Positions 16,501-25,991 of a stretch of DNA of 34,891 nt are shown piece after piece (the first letter of the stretch is position 1; each line of letters opens with the position of its first letter). Under the pieces are notes generated by a model, which was not told the origin of the DNA, searched no databases, and worked only from the letters and a program-made list of their open reading frames with translations. Made by a program: the position numbers and the translations under genes. Source of the DNA: Opitutales bacterium (lineage in GTDB: Bacteria; Verrucomicrobiota; Verrucomicrobiia; Opitutales; JAFGAQ01); NCBI GenBank assembly GCA_022361075.1, contig JAKSBQ010000026.1, positions 1 to 34,891 of the forward strand, in the 5' to 3' direction.

Positions 16501-19062
16501 ATGGACTTTCCCTTACAACCGCAGATCGAAATCCGCGATCCCGACGTGCTTCTGGAGCGATTTTTGAATTATGCCGAATTGAAGGGGATCGAACTCTACC
16601 CCGCACAGGAAGAAGCCATCCTTGAGCTCTATTCGGGGAAAAATGTCATACTCGGTACACCTACGGGTTCTGGAAAATCACTGGTTGCAGCAGCCTTTCA
16701 TTTCAAGTCCGCTTCGTTGGGCAGAAAATCGGTCTACACCTGTCCGATCAAAGCGTTGGTGAATGAAAAATTTCTGTCACTCTGCAAAGATTTCGGCCCT
16801 GAGAATGTGGGCATGATGACGGGTGACGCTTCAGTAAATCGAAATGCTCCGATCCTTTGTTGCACGGCTGAGATTCTCGCCAACATCGCCGCCCGTGACG
16901 GAGCGGACTCCGACGTGCATGATGTGATTATGGACGAGTTTCACTACTACTCGGACCGTGACCGTGGAGTCGCTTGGCAGGTGCCGCTACTCACAATGTC
17001 CAATTCTCGCTTCCTTCTGATTTCGGCCACGATGGGAGAGCCCCATTTTTTCGCGAAGGAACTTGAACGTCTGACGGGTGAGGAATGCGCATGCATTGGT
17101 GGACAGGAACGGCCGGTGCCTTTGGAATTTTCTTACTGGGAGAAGACGCTTCAGGAAGCGATTGGTGAGCTCAATTCGAAGAATCAACTTCCTGTTTACC
17201 TGGTTCATTTCACACAGCGCAGTGCTTCGGAGACCGCTCAGAATCTGCTCAGTCTCTCTGTTGCATCGAAGGAAGACAAAGCGCGAATCGATGATGAGCT
17301 TCTCGGAGTCCATTTCAGTAGTCCTTTTGGCAAGGACATTAAGAAACTTCTTCGAAGCGGCATTGGTCTTCACCACGCTGGACTGCTTCCGAAGTATCGC
17401 GTATTGGTTGAGAAGTTTGCCCAAAAAGGTTTGCTGAAAATCATCTGCGGAACGGATACGCTCGGGGTGGGAGTCAACGTACCCATCCGTACTGTTTTAT
17501 TTACGCAACTCAGCAAATACAGCGGACAGAAGACCGCGACCCTTTCGGCTCGAGACTTTCATCAAATCAGCGGTCGCGCGGGAAGAAAAGGTTTTGACGA
17601 AAAGGGTTACGTGGTTTGTCTCGCCCCAGAGCACGTGGTGATCAACAAACGGCTTGAGTCGAAGGCGGCAAACGACCCCAAGAAGAAAAAGAAAATCGTC
17701 AAAAAGAAACCTCCTGAGCGTGGGTTTGTGAATTGGAATGAAGAGACATTTCAGCGATTGCAGAATGCGAAACCGGAGTCGTTAATCTCGAGATTTCAGG
17801 TAAGTCACGGTCTTTTGTTGAACGTGCTGAGCAGAAAAGGCGACGGATGTGGAGCGATGAGACAGCTCATTCGCGATTGTCACGAAGATGAACCGAGCAA
17901 AGCCAAGCTTCGCAAGACTTCTTTTCAACTGTTCCGCTCACTGGTTGAGCGAGATATTATCGAAATTCTACCAACCTCTGCTGATGGCCAAAAACTACGT
18001 GTGAACGTCGAGTTGCAAGACGACTTTTCGCTGAATCAGACTCTCGCACTTTACGCGCTCGATACCATCGAGCTTATTGACCGCGAGGACCCTGATTTTG
18101 CTCTCAAGGTGCTGAGTTTGGCTGAGTCGATTTTGGAAGATCCCGATATCATTCTCCGCAAGCAACTGGATCATCTGAAATCCGAGCTTGTTGTGGAGTT
18201 GAAAGCGGCAGGAGTGGAGTATGAAGAACGGATGGAGAAACTTGACGAGCTGGAGCATCCTAAGCCGGAGCGTGAATTCATTTATCAAACCTTCAACGAG
18301 TTTTCTCGAAAGCATCCTTGGATTGGAAGTGAAAACATTCGACCGAAATCCATCGCAAGGGAGATGTATGAGACCTACAGCAATTTTGCGGATTATGTGA
18401 AAGAATATGGCCTGCTACGCTCGGAGGGGCTGTTATTGAGGCATTTGACGCACGTCTATCGCGTGCTTGAGCAGACCGTTCCACCAGCCTATCGAAACGA
18501 AGACCTCGATGATGTGGTGTCGTATCTGGATCATTTGATTCGCCAGACGGACTCCAGCTTACTTGATGAATGGATGTTGTTGAAGGATCCGGATCACAAG
18601 CCCGTCAACGAGGAAGAAATTACTTTTGAGGGCAAGGGAGTGCTAGATATCACACGACCTGAGAAAGAGTTTAAACGAAAAGTTCGACAGGAGATTTTTC
18701 GTTTTCTTCGGATGCTGGCAAACAAGTCCTACCAGGAGCTTCATGAGACCTTCGACCTATCTGAGATTCTTGGAGAATTTGATGAGACCCGAACTCCGGG
18801 TCCGCTGGCTTTGGAAAATTTGATGGTGGAATTTTATGAAAAACGGGAGTGGATTCGTCTTGATCCATCCGCTCGTGCGGCTGCTAACACCCGAATTGAT
18901 AAAGATGATTCTTCCAAGTGGAAAATTGAACAGATCATTGTGGATTCGGAAGAGAAAAACGATTGGTGCCTTGGTCTTGAAGTGGATCTTGGCGAGTCAC
19001 GCAAAGAACAGCGAGTGATGATTGCGTGGAAGTTTCTAGGAGCCTACAATCATGACTTTTGA
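16501..19062 (+). CDS. Ski2-like DEAD/DEAH-box helicase with DUF3516-like C-terminus
   Basis: This 853-residue superfamily 2 helicase is probably an RNA helicase. Motifs in order are YPAQEEA (Q-like), the Walker [10 protein letters not shown] (52-60), DEFHYYSD (Walker B, 145-152), LISATMGE (motif III), [23 protein letters not shown] (motif V) and [16 protein letters not shown] (motif VI). A Lys-rich stretch, [18 protein letters not shown], lies just after the helicase core. The long C-terminal part (about 400-853) resembles DUF3516, found after this type of core mainly in actinobacterial proteins. Possible roles are RNA turnover or ribosome-related remodelling. Its last 11 bases overlap the start of the TauE/SafE-like gene. 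Confidence 0.88.
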   Translation: MDFPLQPQIEIRDPDVLLERFLNYAELKGIELYPAQEEAILELYSGKNVILGTPTGSGKSLVAAAFHFKSASLGRKSVYTCPIKALVNEKFLSLCKDFGPENVGMMTGDASVNRNAPILCCTAEILANIAARDGADSDVHDVIMDEFHYYSDRDRGVAWQVPLLTMSNSRFLLISATMGEPHFFAKELERLTGEECACIGGQERPVPLEFSYWEKTLQEAIGELNSKNQLPVYLVHFTQRSASETAQNLLSLSVASKEDKARIDDELLGVHFSSPFGKDIKKLLRSGIGLHHAGLLPKYRVLVEKFAQKGLLKIICGTDTLGVGVNVPIRTVLFTQLSKYSGQKTATLSARDFHQISGRAGRKGFDEKGYVVCLAPEHVVINKRLESKAANDPKKKKKIVKKKPPERGFVNWNEETFQRLQNAKPESLISRFQVSHGLLLNVLSRKGDGCGAMRQLIRDCHEDEPSKAKLRKTSFQLFRSLVERDIIEILPTSADGQKLRVNVELQDDFSLNQTLALYALDTIELIDREDPDFALKVLSLAESILEDPDIILRKQLDHLKSELVVELKAAGVEYEERMEKLDELEHPKPEREFIYQTFNEFSRKHPWIGSENIRPKSIAREMYETYSNFADYVKEYGLLRSEGLLLRHLTHVYRVLEQTVPPAYRNEDLDDVVSYLDHLIRQTDSSLLDEWMLLKDPDHKPVNEEEITFEGKGVLDITRPEKEFKRKVRQEIFRFLRMLANKSYQELHETFDLSEILGEFDETRTPGPLALENLMVEFYEKREWIRLDPSARAAANTRIDKDDSSKWKIEQIIVDSEEKNDWCLGLEVDLGESRKEQRVMIAWKFLGAYNHDF

Positions 19063-19768
19063 AAGCTGGATCATGCTTAGCTTCATCACCGCGATCGCGT
19101 CATGGTTTCGTGCAGTCATCGGGATGGGTTTTGCTCTGATGGTTCTTCCGGCTTATTTGATCCTGCTCCCGGGCCCCGTTCCAGCGACGGTGATTTTAGT
19201 TGGATTATCGATTTCCGTTTTGACTTTCTGGAGAGAAAGGCGATCGCTCGATTTAAAGGGCCTGCCATTCTCCTTGGGTGGTCGGTTCGTCGGAAATTTT
19301 GTAGCGATGCTGTTTTTTAGTTTTCTGGTTGGACCGAGCTTCGATTACATTGCCGGCATAAGCGTTCTGATTGCAGTTGCGCTGAGTCTGTTGCCTTATT
19401 CGTTTTCGCCCACGCCAGCTCGCCTGGGTATAGCGGGTGTAGCTTCGGGTGTCATGGGAACCCTCACTTCCCTTGATGGACCGCCAATCGCGCTTCTCTA
19501 CCAGCATCAAAAAGGGGAAGTGATCCGCTCGACCCTTGCCGCTTACTTTGCAATTGGCACTATTTTATCTTTGGCAGTTTTGGCTTTGGGAGGATTGTGC
19601 ACGATGCAAAACGTGAAACATTCTCTTTACCTTCTACCTTCGGCTCTTCTGGGATTTTATGCGTCTCGATTTACCATCCACCGTGTTCCGAAGAGCTTGC
19701 TTCGAGGATCGATTCTGGCGGTGTCAGCCACATCCGCCATCCTCATTCTCGTGAAGGCTGCGATTTGA
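19052..19768 (+). CDS. TauE/SafE (TSUP) family anion transporter
   Basis: This 238-residue protein has around seven to eight hydrophobic helices. It carries the TSUP-like N-terminal [22 protein letters not shown] and, starting the second half, [28 protein letters not shown], which resembles the family's repeated G-x-x-xG-x-G-P motif. Members export or import sulfite, sulfoacetate and related organic anions; the substrate here is unknown. The ATG lies inside the end of the helicase gene (11-base overlap), so translation is probably coupled. It converges with the RidA-like gene, with eight bases between the stops. Confidence 0.85.
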   Translation: MTFESWIMLSFITAIASWFRAVIGMGFALMVLPAYLILLPGPVPATVILVGLSISVLTFWRERRSLDLKGLPFSLGGRFVGNFVAMLFFSFLVGPSFDYIAGISVLIAVALSLLPYSFSPTPARLGIAGVASGVMGTLTSLDGPPIALLYQHQKGEVIRSTLAAYFAIGTILSLAVLALGGLCTMQNVKHSLYLLPSALLGFYASRFTIHRVPKSLLRGSILAVSATSAILILVKAAI

Positions 19769-19776
19769 TCCTTTTT

Positions 19777-20160
19777 TCAGGAAGATAGCCGCGCTGTCAC
19801 TTCTACTTCTAGCTTCATTTGGTCGTCGAGCAGACCAACGATCACAACAGTCGCTGCGGGCATGGACTTGCCAAGGTATTTAGCAAAAACTGGCCAGCAG
19901 GGCTCAAAGTCACACTTATCCGTATAAAGATAGCGAACGCGCACGACTTCATCGAAACTGCTTCCTGCTTCTGCTAAGGCCTTCTTGATGTTTTGGAAGC
20001 ATTGTTCGGCTTGTTCGACAACATCCTCGGAGATGCTCATGTCATCGTAGTTGTATCCCGTGGTTCCGGAGACAAAGACGTAGTCCCCATCGACCACTGC
20101 ACGGGAGTAGCCGATTTTGGATTCGAATTCAGAACCGCTTGAAATGAGTTTGCGTGGCAT
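19777..20160 (-). CDS. RidA/YjgF family protein without the catalytic arginine
   Basis: This 128-residue protein has the RidA fold pattern: SRAVVDGDYVFVSGTTG, then AEQCFQNIKKALAEAGSSFDEVVRVRYLYTD, and a C-terminal KLEVEVTARLSS. Active RidA enamine deaminases carry an Arg in a P-A-R-[ST] segment. Here the segment is PAATVVIVGLLDDQMKLEVEV, with Ala in place of the Arg, so classical deaminase activity is not expected. It probably belongs to one of the Rid subgroups of unknown function. I chose the ATG at 20160 (MPRKLISSG). The reading can be extended to 20208, but that would start next to the upstream terminator and add residues unlike the family. Confidence 0.87.
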   Translation of the reverse strand: MPRKLISSGSEFESKIGYSRAVVDGDYVFVSGTTGYNYDDMSISEDVVEQAEQCFQNIKKALAEAGSSFDEVVRVRYLYTDKCDFEPCWPVFAKYLGKSMPAATVVIVGLLDDQMKLEVEVTARLSS

Positions 20161-20211
20161 GAGTCCTAAGGCAGGGACGATCACATCAAAGGTCAATAAC
20201 GCTTCCACAAA

Positions 20212-20242
20212 AAAAGCCTGACTGGGTTAGAGTCAGGCTTTT
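20212..20242 (-). terminator. Strong Rho-independent terminator after the CoA-transferase gene
   Basis: A perfect 12-bp stem pairs AAAAGCCTGACT (20212-20223) with AGTCAGGCTTTT (20231-20242) around a seven-base loop. On the minus strand it lies 36 bases after the CoA-transferase stop and is followed by a run of T. The plus strand also has a T-rich tail, so it could work in both directions. Confidence 0.9.
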
Positions 20243-20278
20243 CTTTTTTTAGGGGCTTATTAGTATTTCAGTTTGTAA

Positions 20279-21775
20279 CTAAAATTTCCATTCAACGCCG
20301 CGCATGTCACCTGTTTCGAGAAACTTTTGGTGCATCGCAAAAGCATTAGAAAGAGATGCGGGAGTGTGTCCGTCGGCAACCTCTTCAAAATAACCTCTAA
20401 GTGTGTCTTTGTAATCAGGGTGAGCACAGTTTTCACAGATGAGTCGCGCACGCTCGATCGGATCTTTACCGCGAAGGTCCGCAACCCCTTGCTCGGTGAT
20501 TACGACCTGAACAGAGTGCTCACTGTGGTCCATGTGTGAACAGTTCGGAACGATCGCGCTAATCATACCCTTCTTCGCAACCGATGGGCAGGTGAAGATG
20601 GAGATGTAAGCGTTTCGAGTGAAGTCTCCCGAACCACCGATTCCGTTCATCATATTCTTCCCGAGAACGTGGGTGGAGTTGACGTTACCAAAAATATCGA
20701 GTTCCAGCGCGGTATTGATCGAAATAATTCCGATTCGACGAACGATTTCAGGGTTGTTTGAGATCTCCTGTGGCCGGAGTAGGATTTTACGACTGTAGTC
20801 CTTTAAATTGTCGTAGATCTTGTCCATGACGTCTTTCGTGACTGTCAGCGATGTTCCACTCGCAAATGTGCATCTTCCAATGTCCATCAAATCGACAACG
20901 GAGTCTTGAATCACCTCGGAGTAGAGCATGAAATCGGGAATGTCTTTGTTTGCCCCCATCGCTCCAAGAACCGCATTGGCGATATTTCCTACGCCGCTTT
21001 GGATCGGAAGGAACTCAGGTGGAACCGTCCCGCGTTTGATTTCGCTAGCTAAGAAGTTTGCGGTGTTTTCACCAATCTTTTGGGTGATTGGATCAGATGG
21101 TTTGAAGGCTCCGACTTCGTCAGGTTGATTGTTGCGTACGAATCCTACGATCTTTGATGGATCGACACGGACCACTTCAGCACCGATGCGGTCAGTAGCT
21201 TTGTAAATGGGAACCTCCCGGCGATTCGGAGGGCTATCTGGCATGTAGATGTCGTGGAAACCACGGAGATCGGTTGGGTGATACTCGTTAAGCTCCACGA
21301 TGATCTTGTCAGCTACCTGACAGAAAGTGGGGCTCGCTCCTACTGACGTGGAAAGCGTGATCTCACCCTTGTCGTTGACGTCTGCTGCTTCGACGATCGC
21401 CCAATTGAATCCGCCGAGGAAGCCGTAGCGCACATACTGCGGAAGTAACGACAAGTGCATGTCAAAAAAACGAGTTTCTCCACTGTTGATTTGCTTACGC
21501 AGATTTGGATCCGACTGATACGGTGTGCGGAAAAGCACCGCATTTGCTTCAGCGAGAGAACCATCCAGTGAAGGTCCGGTGGATGCACCAGTCACAACAC
21601 CGACTTTGAAAGGTCTGCCCGCTGCGTGCTCTTCTTTTGCCTTCGCTGCGATTGCTTTTGGAACGATTTTACATGCCCCTGCTGGTGTGAATCCGCTGAA
21701 TCCGATCACGTCCTGATCTTTGATCATAGATGCAGCTTCCTCTGGGGTCAGTTCTTTGATGCGTTTTGCCGTCAT
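20279..21775 (-). CDS. Succinate/acyl-CoA:CoA transferase (acetyl-CoA hydrolase/transferase family)
   Basis: The 498-residue protein belongs to the Cat1/ScpC-type CoA-transferase family. Evidence includes GFSGFTPAGACKIVPKA, VVTGASTGPSLDGSLAEA, LPIQSGVGNIANAVLGAM, and the catalytic Glu287 in FMLYSEVIQDSVVDLMDIG. The C-terminal IVPNCSHMDHSEHSVQVVITEQGVADLRG is also typical. These enzymes move CoA between succinate and acetyl- or propionyl-CoA. The position downstream of decarboxylase-pump genes and near mutAB favours propionyl-CoA:succinate transfer, which closes the cycle that makes propionate from succinate. This preference is inference, since acetyl-CoA:succinate exchange would look the same. 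The gene is last in the operon, 81 bases after the beta-subunit gene, and ends at a strong terminator. Confidence 0.92.
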   Translation of the reverse strand: MTAKRIKELTPEEAASMIKDQDVIGFSGFTPAGACKIVPKAIAAKAKEEHAAGRPFKVGVVTGASTGPSLDGSLAEANAVLFRTPYQSDPNLRKQINSGETRFFDMHLSLLPQYVRYGFLGGFNWAIVEAADVNDKGEITLSTSVGASPTFCQVADKIIVELNEYHPTDLRGFHDIYMPDSPPNRREVPIYKATDRIGAEVVRVDPSKIVGFVRNNQPDEVGAFKPSDPITQKIGENTANFLASEIKRGTVPPEFLPIQSGVGNIANAVLGAMGANKDIPDFMLYSEVIQDSVVDLMDIGRCTFASGTSLTVTKDVMDKIYDNLKDYSRKILLRPQEISNNPEIVRRIGIISINTALELDIFGNVNSTHVLGKNMMNGIGGSGDFTRNAYISIFTCPSVAKKGMISAIVPNCSHMDHSEHSVQVVITEQGVADLRGKDPIERARLICENCAHPDYKDTLRGYFEEVADGHTPASLSNAFAMHQKFLETGDMRGVEWKF

Positions 21776-21806
21776 ATCTTAAGATGCTGTAAGTTGGAAA
21801 TTAGTG

Positions 21807-21830
21807 AGCCGAATCCCTGAGGATTCGGCT
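21807..21830. terminator. Perfect hairpin between beta-subunit and CoA-transferase genes
   Basis: AGCCGAATCC (21807-21816) pairs fully with GGATTCGGCT (21821-21830) around a four-base loop. The T-rich tail lies on the plus-strand side (TTTAATTTT), while the local genes run on the minus strand. It may therefore act as a partial terminator or RNA-stability element within the operon rather than a full stop. Confidence 0.55.
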
Positions 21831-21856
21831 TTAATTTTAAAAAAGTTAAGTCGCGT

Positions 21857-22999
21857 TTAGGTGAGGGTGGAGATGAAGAAACCCGCTGCGAGTGCACTTC
21901 CGATGACGCCCGCCACGTTTGGTCCCATCGCGTGCATGAGCAGGAAATTTTGTGGATCTGCCTTTTGGCCCTGCACGTGAGATACCCTGGCTGCCATGGG
22001 CACCGCAGAGACTCCGGCGGAGCCGATGAGCGGGTTGATCTTGTTCTTTTGAAAAAGATTCATGAGCTTTGCCATGATAACACCAGCTGCGGTTGCAATA
22101 ACGAAGGCCACGATGCCAAGTCCGAGGATGCCAAGCGTCTTAAGGTCCAGGAAGTTTTCTGAAGACATCTTGAGCCCTACCGTCAAACCAAGGAAAATAG
22201 TCACGATGTTAATGATTTCATTTTGAGCAGCTTTTGCGAGACGTTCAGTCACTCCACACTCACGGATGATGTTACCGATGAAAAGCATGGAGATCAGTGG
22301 CGCAGCGGATGGAACAACTAAGAGGCAGAACACCATGACGACAACTGCGAAGGTAAGTTTCTCGAATTTGCTCACTGAGCGAAGGGATTTCATACGAATC
22401 TTTCGCTCTTTTTCAGTGGTAAGCAGCTTCATGATAGGAGGTTGGATCACCGGAACCAGCGCCATGTAAGAATAAGCGGCTACCGCAATGGAGCCGAGAA
22501 GATCAGGTGCAAGTTTGTTGGCTACAAAAATCGAAGTCGGTCCGTCTGCACCACCGATGATGCCGATGGCCGCGGCTTCATTTACTGAAAACATTCCGCT
22601 GGCAACCGCACCGAGAAAGGTTGCGAAAATGCCGAACTGAGCGGCAGCGCCAAGAAGCAACGTCCGAGGGTTTGCAATGAGCGGTCCGAAATCGGTTAGC
22701 GCTCCGACACCCATGAAAATGATGGGCGGGAATATTTCTAGTTTAACTCCTTGAGAGATGTAGTAGAAAAGCCCGCCAGCACTGTGAGTAGCGTGATCAG
22801 GTTCGGCTAAGATGATATCGCCAATAGGTAGATTCGCCAGTAATGCTCCCAGTGAAATGGGAATGAGCAGGAGCGGCTCAAACTTTTTAACGATTCCAAG
22901 ATAGAGGAGCGCGACTACCACGATCCACATGACGGCCATTTGCCAGGTCATATAGGCAAAACCCGTGTTGCTTAAAATGCTTTCTAAAGAGGTATCCAT
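21857..22999 (-). CDS. Sodium-pumping decarboxylase beta subunit (OadB/MmdB family)
   Basis: This integral membrane subunit couples decarboxylation of carboxybiotin to sodium export. The 380-residue protein has the family landmarks [47 protein letters not shown] (substrate/sodium region), [42 protein letters not shown] and [19 protein letters not shown]. About nine to eleven membrane segments are expected. I start at the ATG at 22999; the reading could begin one codon earlier with TTG. It follows the biotin-carrier gene by 39 bases. The family serves oxaloacetate, methylmalonyl-CoA and glutaconyl-CoA decarboxylases alike, so the substrate depends on the partner carboxyltransferase. Confidence 0.95.
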   Translation of the reverse strand: MDTSLESILSNTGFAYMTWQMAVMWIVVVALLYLGIVKKFEPLLLIPISLGALLANLPIGDIILAEPDHATHSAGGLFYYISQGVKLEIFPPIIFMGVGALTDFGPLIANPRTLLLGAAAQFGIFATFLGAVASGMFSVNEAAAIGIIGGADGPTSIFVANKLAPDLLGSIAVAAYSYMALVPVIQPPIMKLLTTEKERKIRMKSLRSVSKFEKLTFAVVVMVFCLLVVPSAAPLISMLFIGNIIRECGVTERLAKAAQNEIINIVTIFLGLTVGLKMSSENFLDLKTLGILGLGIVAFVIATAAGVIMAKLMNLFQKNKINPLIGSAGVSAVPMAARVSHVQGQKADPQNFLLMHAMGPNVAGVIGSALAAGFFISTLT

Positions 23000-23038
23000 C
23001 AATCGATTTCTGTCGGGTTAATGTGAAGCTCGGCAGGC

Positions 23039-23362
23039 TTAAGCCATTTCCAACAGAGCTTGTCCTTCGGTTACCTGATCTCCTGTTTTGACAAGGATCG
23101 AAGTGACCTTACCCGCGCTTTCAGCCGTGACGTAGGAGTTCATCTTCATGGCTTCAAGGGTGAAAAGGCGGTCACCAGCGGCTACGCTTTGCCCAACTTG
23201 AGCGTCGATTCCCACGATTGTTGCTGCTAATGGGCTTACGACTTGGTTTCCCCCGGTTGCGGCTGGCGCAGCAGCGGCAGCTGTTTCAGTTGCACCCGCT
23301 TCGGTCGACTCAAGAGTGACTTCGTAAACGGTTCCATCTACAGTAACTTTTAGTTTTTTCAT
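23039..23362 (-). CDS. Biotin carrier subunit of decarboxylase/transcarboxylase
   Basis: This 107-residue protein carries the CO2-holding biotin. It opens with a beta segment (MKKLKVTVDGTVYEVTLEST), then an Ala-rich flexible linker (about 22-38), then a biotinyl domain with the attachment Lys73 in LEAMKMNSYVTAE. Lys73 lies 34 residues from the C-terminus, as is normal. It resembles MmdC and the 1.3S subunit of transcarboxylase. The gene sits between the gamma-type and beta subunit genes with 30- and 39-base gaps, so it should act in the same membrane complex. Confidence 0.95.
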   Translation of the reverse strand: MKKLKVTVDGTVYEVTLESTEAGATETAAAAAPAATGGNQVVSPLAATIVGIDAQVGQSVAAGDRLFTLEAMKMNSYVTAESAGKVTSILVKTGDQVTEGQALLEMA

Positions 23363-23392
23363 GTTGGCTAAGGAAAAAGTAGGGTTAACGGG

Positions 23393-23662
23393 TTAGTTTT
23401 TTCTCTGAATGTCTTTGATTTTTGCCTTACCACTTGTGGCAAAACTCACGGCTGCAGTGATCACTGCGATGGTGTGGGGATCGATTGCACCTCCAGTTGC
23501 AGGTTTGGTTTCCGGGGTATTTCCTTTGTCCAGACCGACTGTTTTGACGATCTGTCCAATGGTCAGAGTCAGAATCCACAGGATGGCCAGAGTGATCATG
23601 ACTACTGCAAATCCTGAGAGAGAATACCCGAGTGCTTCTTGTAATGTAATCGTCGCTGTCAT
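23393..23662 (-). CDS. Decarboxylase pump gamma/delta-type subunit (OadG/MmdD-like)
   Basis: This 89-residue protein has one N-terminal membrane helix (GFAVVMITLAILWILTLTIGQIV) and a short polar C-terminal tail, as in OadG-type subunits that anchor and assemble the complex. The C-terminal part (DPHTIAVITAAVSFATSGKAKIKDIQRKN) resembles the tails of MmdD-like proteins. I prefer the ATG at 23662 because AAGGA lies seven bases upstream; a TTG two codons earlier is possible. It is the first gene of the pump operon and follows the predicted promoter at 23730-23758. Families this short are hard to assign alone, so the call leans on operon context. Confidence 0.85.
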   Translation of the reverse strand: MTATITLQEALGYSLSGFAVVMITLAILWILTLTIGQIVKTVGLDKGNTPETKPATGGAIDPHTIAVITAAVSFATSGKAKIKDIQRKN

Positions 23663-23729
23663 ACGCAATCCTTGATCAAATGTCGGGAAAATTGGCTATT
23701 CTGTTGGTTTATAAAAATTAATAGGGCGG

Positions 23730-23758
23730 ATTAGAAAAATTATCTTAACAAATGACAA
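23730..23758 (-). promoter_or_regulatory. Predicted sigma70-type promoter of the decarboxylase-pump operon
   Basis: On the minus strand TTGTCA (complement of 23753-23758) and TCTAAT (complement of 23730-23735) are separated by 17 bases. Each matches five of six consensus bases. The site lies about 70 bases before the first gene, within the AT-rich divergent spacer (23663-23870) shared with mutA. I found no equally good promoter for mutA and no recognisable cobalamin riboswitch. Confidence 0.45.
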
Positions 23759-23870
23759 TTATTAAATAAATTTATTGATATCACCAAGAATGATTTTAAA
23801 TCCTCATGCAATAAGAAATGTTTGGAGTGATCTAAAAAGGGTGTTTCGATAGGAGAGTTTTATACAAGTT

Positions 23871-25940
23871 ATGACGGCAATATCTGAAATTGAAAAAGAT
23901 CTGAAAGCGACTTTTCCGGCTCATTCATATGAGCAATGGAAAAAAGCCGCTGAAGCTCTTTTGAAGGGGAAACCATTCGAGAAACTTCTCGTAACTCCGA
24001 CTTACGAAGGCTTCGATTTACAGCCCATCTTCCGCAAAGATGATCTGGATGCGTTGCAGTTCGCCAAGGATTTACCGGGTGCGGGCAGCTATGTTCGAGG
24101 AAGCCAGCCGATCGGAGGTTTTAGAAATCGATGGAAGATTTCTCAGGAACTTCCATTTGGCGAGGCAGCTGAATTGAACAAGGCGATCAAGCGCGAGATT
24201 GCTGGTGGGGCTGACGAGATCAACATCGTGCTCGACATCGCTTCCCAAAACGGCATGGATCCCGATGGGGCCGCTGAAGGTGAAGTTGGAGGATGTGGTT
24301 TTTCACTCGCGACTCTCGCTGACCTGGAGGTTGCGCTGGACGGTGTGGATCTCACCACGACATCCATCTTTATTCAAGCCGGAGCTTCGGGTTGTGCGGT
24401 GATGTCACTGTTGTGTGCGTATTGCAAAAAGCATCATATTGATTGTTTAACACTCACAGGATGTGTGGGCTCCGACCCTATTGGTTTGGCAATGCGCTCG
24501 GGAAAGCTGAGCTCGACATTAGAGAAATCAATTTCGGATATAGCAGATCAAATCCAATGCATGTCAGGATGTGACTGCAACATGTCGAGCCTTTACGTGG
24601 ACGGAAATGTATTCCACAACTCGGGTTCCAGTGCGGTTCAGGAACTTGGTTTTACGATTGCTTCATCAGTTGAGTATCTCAAGGCGATCACAGAAAAGGG
24701 AGTTAGTATTGAAGATGCTGCTAACTCCATGCGTTTCGGATTTGGCGTGGGAAGCAACTATTTCCTTGAAGTCGCGAAACTTCGTGCGGCTCGTATGTTA
24801 TGGGCCAGAGTGCTGAGTGCCTGGGGTGCTTCTTACGAGGATCTTCCGATGCACATCCACGCCCGCACTTCCACTTGGAACAAGACGGTGATTGATCCTT
24901 ACGCAAACATGCTTCGCGTAACTTCGGAGGCTTTTTCAGCTGTGATTGGTGGTTGTGACAGCATGCATGTTGGGCCATTTGATGAGGTTGTTCGATTACC
25001 GGATGAGTTTTCTTCCCGCATTGCTCGTAACATTCACTACATCCTCGCAGAGGAGTGCGAGTTGACGCGTGTAATCGATCCAGCAGGAGGTTCTTACTAC
25101 ATTGAGTGGCTTACCGATCAGGTTGCGCAGAAAGCCTGGGAATGGTTCCAAAAAGTCGAAGCTGAAGGTGGGTTGATCGCAGCCCTTAGAAATGGATTCG
25201 TTCAGGGTGCGATAAACGAGGTTTACGAAAAACGCATCGCAAACGTCAAGAAACGTCGCGACGTGATTGTAGGAACCAATCAGTATCCAAATTCCACCGA
25301 GACTCCCATCGAAACCCGAGCGATTGACTACGGCTCTTTCAAATCAGAAAGAGCGGCTGCGGTTTCTGCTTTAAAGGGAAAGGTAGAAGTCGGTGAGAAG
25401 TGTGTCGATGCCTTCATCGAAGGTGCAACACTTGGCGAAGTCGTCGGGAGCTGCGATTCAGAAGAAATTCAGCCGATTACTAGTCGCCGTGGTGCTGAGC
25501 CATTCGAGCAACTTCGTAATGCGGCACGAGTTTACATCGAAAAGAACGGGCATGCGCCTAAGCTTTTCCAGGCAAACTGGGGACCTTCTCGTGGTTATCG
25601 CCTTCGTGCAGACTGGACATCAGCGTTTTACCAAGTGGGTGGATTCGATGTTCTTAATGACAAAGACTTTGAGGATGTAGACGGCATGGTGTCTGCTCTC
25701 AAGGAAAGTGGAGCAAAGGTGGCAGTGATCACTTCGTCAGACGCGGTATATGCCGAGAAACTTGAGGAGCTTGCGAAGGCAGTTAAAGCTGCAGATGACA
25801 GTATCTACGTCATTGTTGCAGGCGCCCCTGGGGACAAAGAGGAAGCTTGGCGAGTTGCTGGGGTAGATGACTTCGTGAATGTTCGAGTCAACAATCACGC
25901 GATGCTCAGCATGTTGTTTGAAAAAATCGGGGTTCTTTAA
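23871..25940 (+). CDS. mutA: Methylmalonyl-CoA mutase small (beta) subunit
   Basis: MutA is the non-catalytic partner of MutB in the heterodimeric mutase that interconverts succinyl-CoA and methylmalonyl-CoA. The 689-residue protein aligns with the mutase TIM-barrel pattern: FGFGVGSNYFLEVAKLRAARMLWARV, HIHARTSTWNKTVIDPYANMLRVTSEAFSAVIGGCDSMHVGPFDE, and RVIDPAGGSYYIEWLT. The C-terminal domain has KLFQANWGPSRGYRLRADW where MutB has its cobalamin-binding DxHxxG motif, so this subunit cannot bind cobalamin normally, as expected for MutA. The ATG follows a rather distant GGAGAG. The mutB gene starts 51 bases downstream, and the pair faces the decarboxylase-pump operon. Confidence 0.96.
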   Translation: MTAISEIEKDLKATFPAHSYEQWKKAAEALLKGKPFEKLLVTPTYEGFDLQPIFRKDDLDALQFAKDLPGAGSYVRGSQPIGGFRNRWKISQELPFGEAAELNKAIKREIAGGADEINIVLDIASQNGMDPDGAAEGEVGGCGFSLATLADLEVALDGVDLTTTSIFIQAGASGCAVMSLLCAYCKKHHIDCLTLTGCVGSDPIGLAMRSGKLSSTLEKSISDIADQIQCMSGCDCNMSSLYVDGNVFHNSGSSAVQELGFTIASSVEYLKAITEKGVSIEDAANSMRFGFGVGSNYFLEVAKLRAARMLWARVLSAWGASYEDLPMHIHARTSTWNKTVIDPYANMLRVTSEAFSAVIGGCDSMHVGPFDEVVRLPDEFSSRIARNIHYILAEECELTRVIDPAGGSYYIEWLTDQVAQKAWEWFQKVEAEGGLIAALRNGFVQGAINEVYEKRIANVKKRRDVIVGTNQYPNSTETPIETRAIDYGSFKSERAAAVSALKGKVEVGEKCVDAFIEGATLGEVVGSCDSEEIQPITSRRGAEPFEQLRNAARVYIEKNGHAPKLFQANWGPSRGYRLRADWTSAFYQVGGFDVLNDKDFEDVDGMVSALKESGAKVAVITSSDAVYAEKLEELAKAVKAADDSIYVIVAGAPGDKEEAWRVAGVDDFVNVRVNNHAMLSMLFEKIGVL

Positions 25941-25991
25941 TCAGCACCCCTCCGAAAACATCTGAATAAGAAACAGCAAAATTTTAGAAAA

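Noticed and set aside
23663-23870. Possible cobalamin riboswitch in the mutA/pump divergent spacer
   Set aside because: The spacer is AT-rich and too short and unstructured; I could not find the conserved B12-box sequence or the expected paired elements on either strand.
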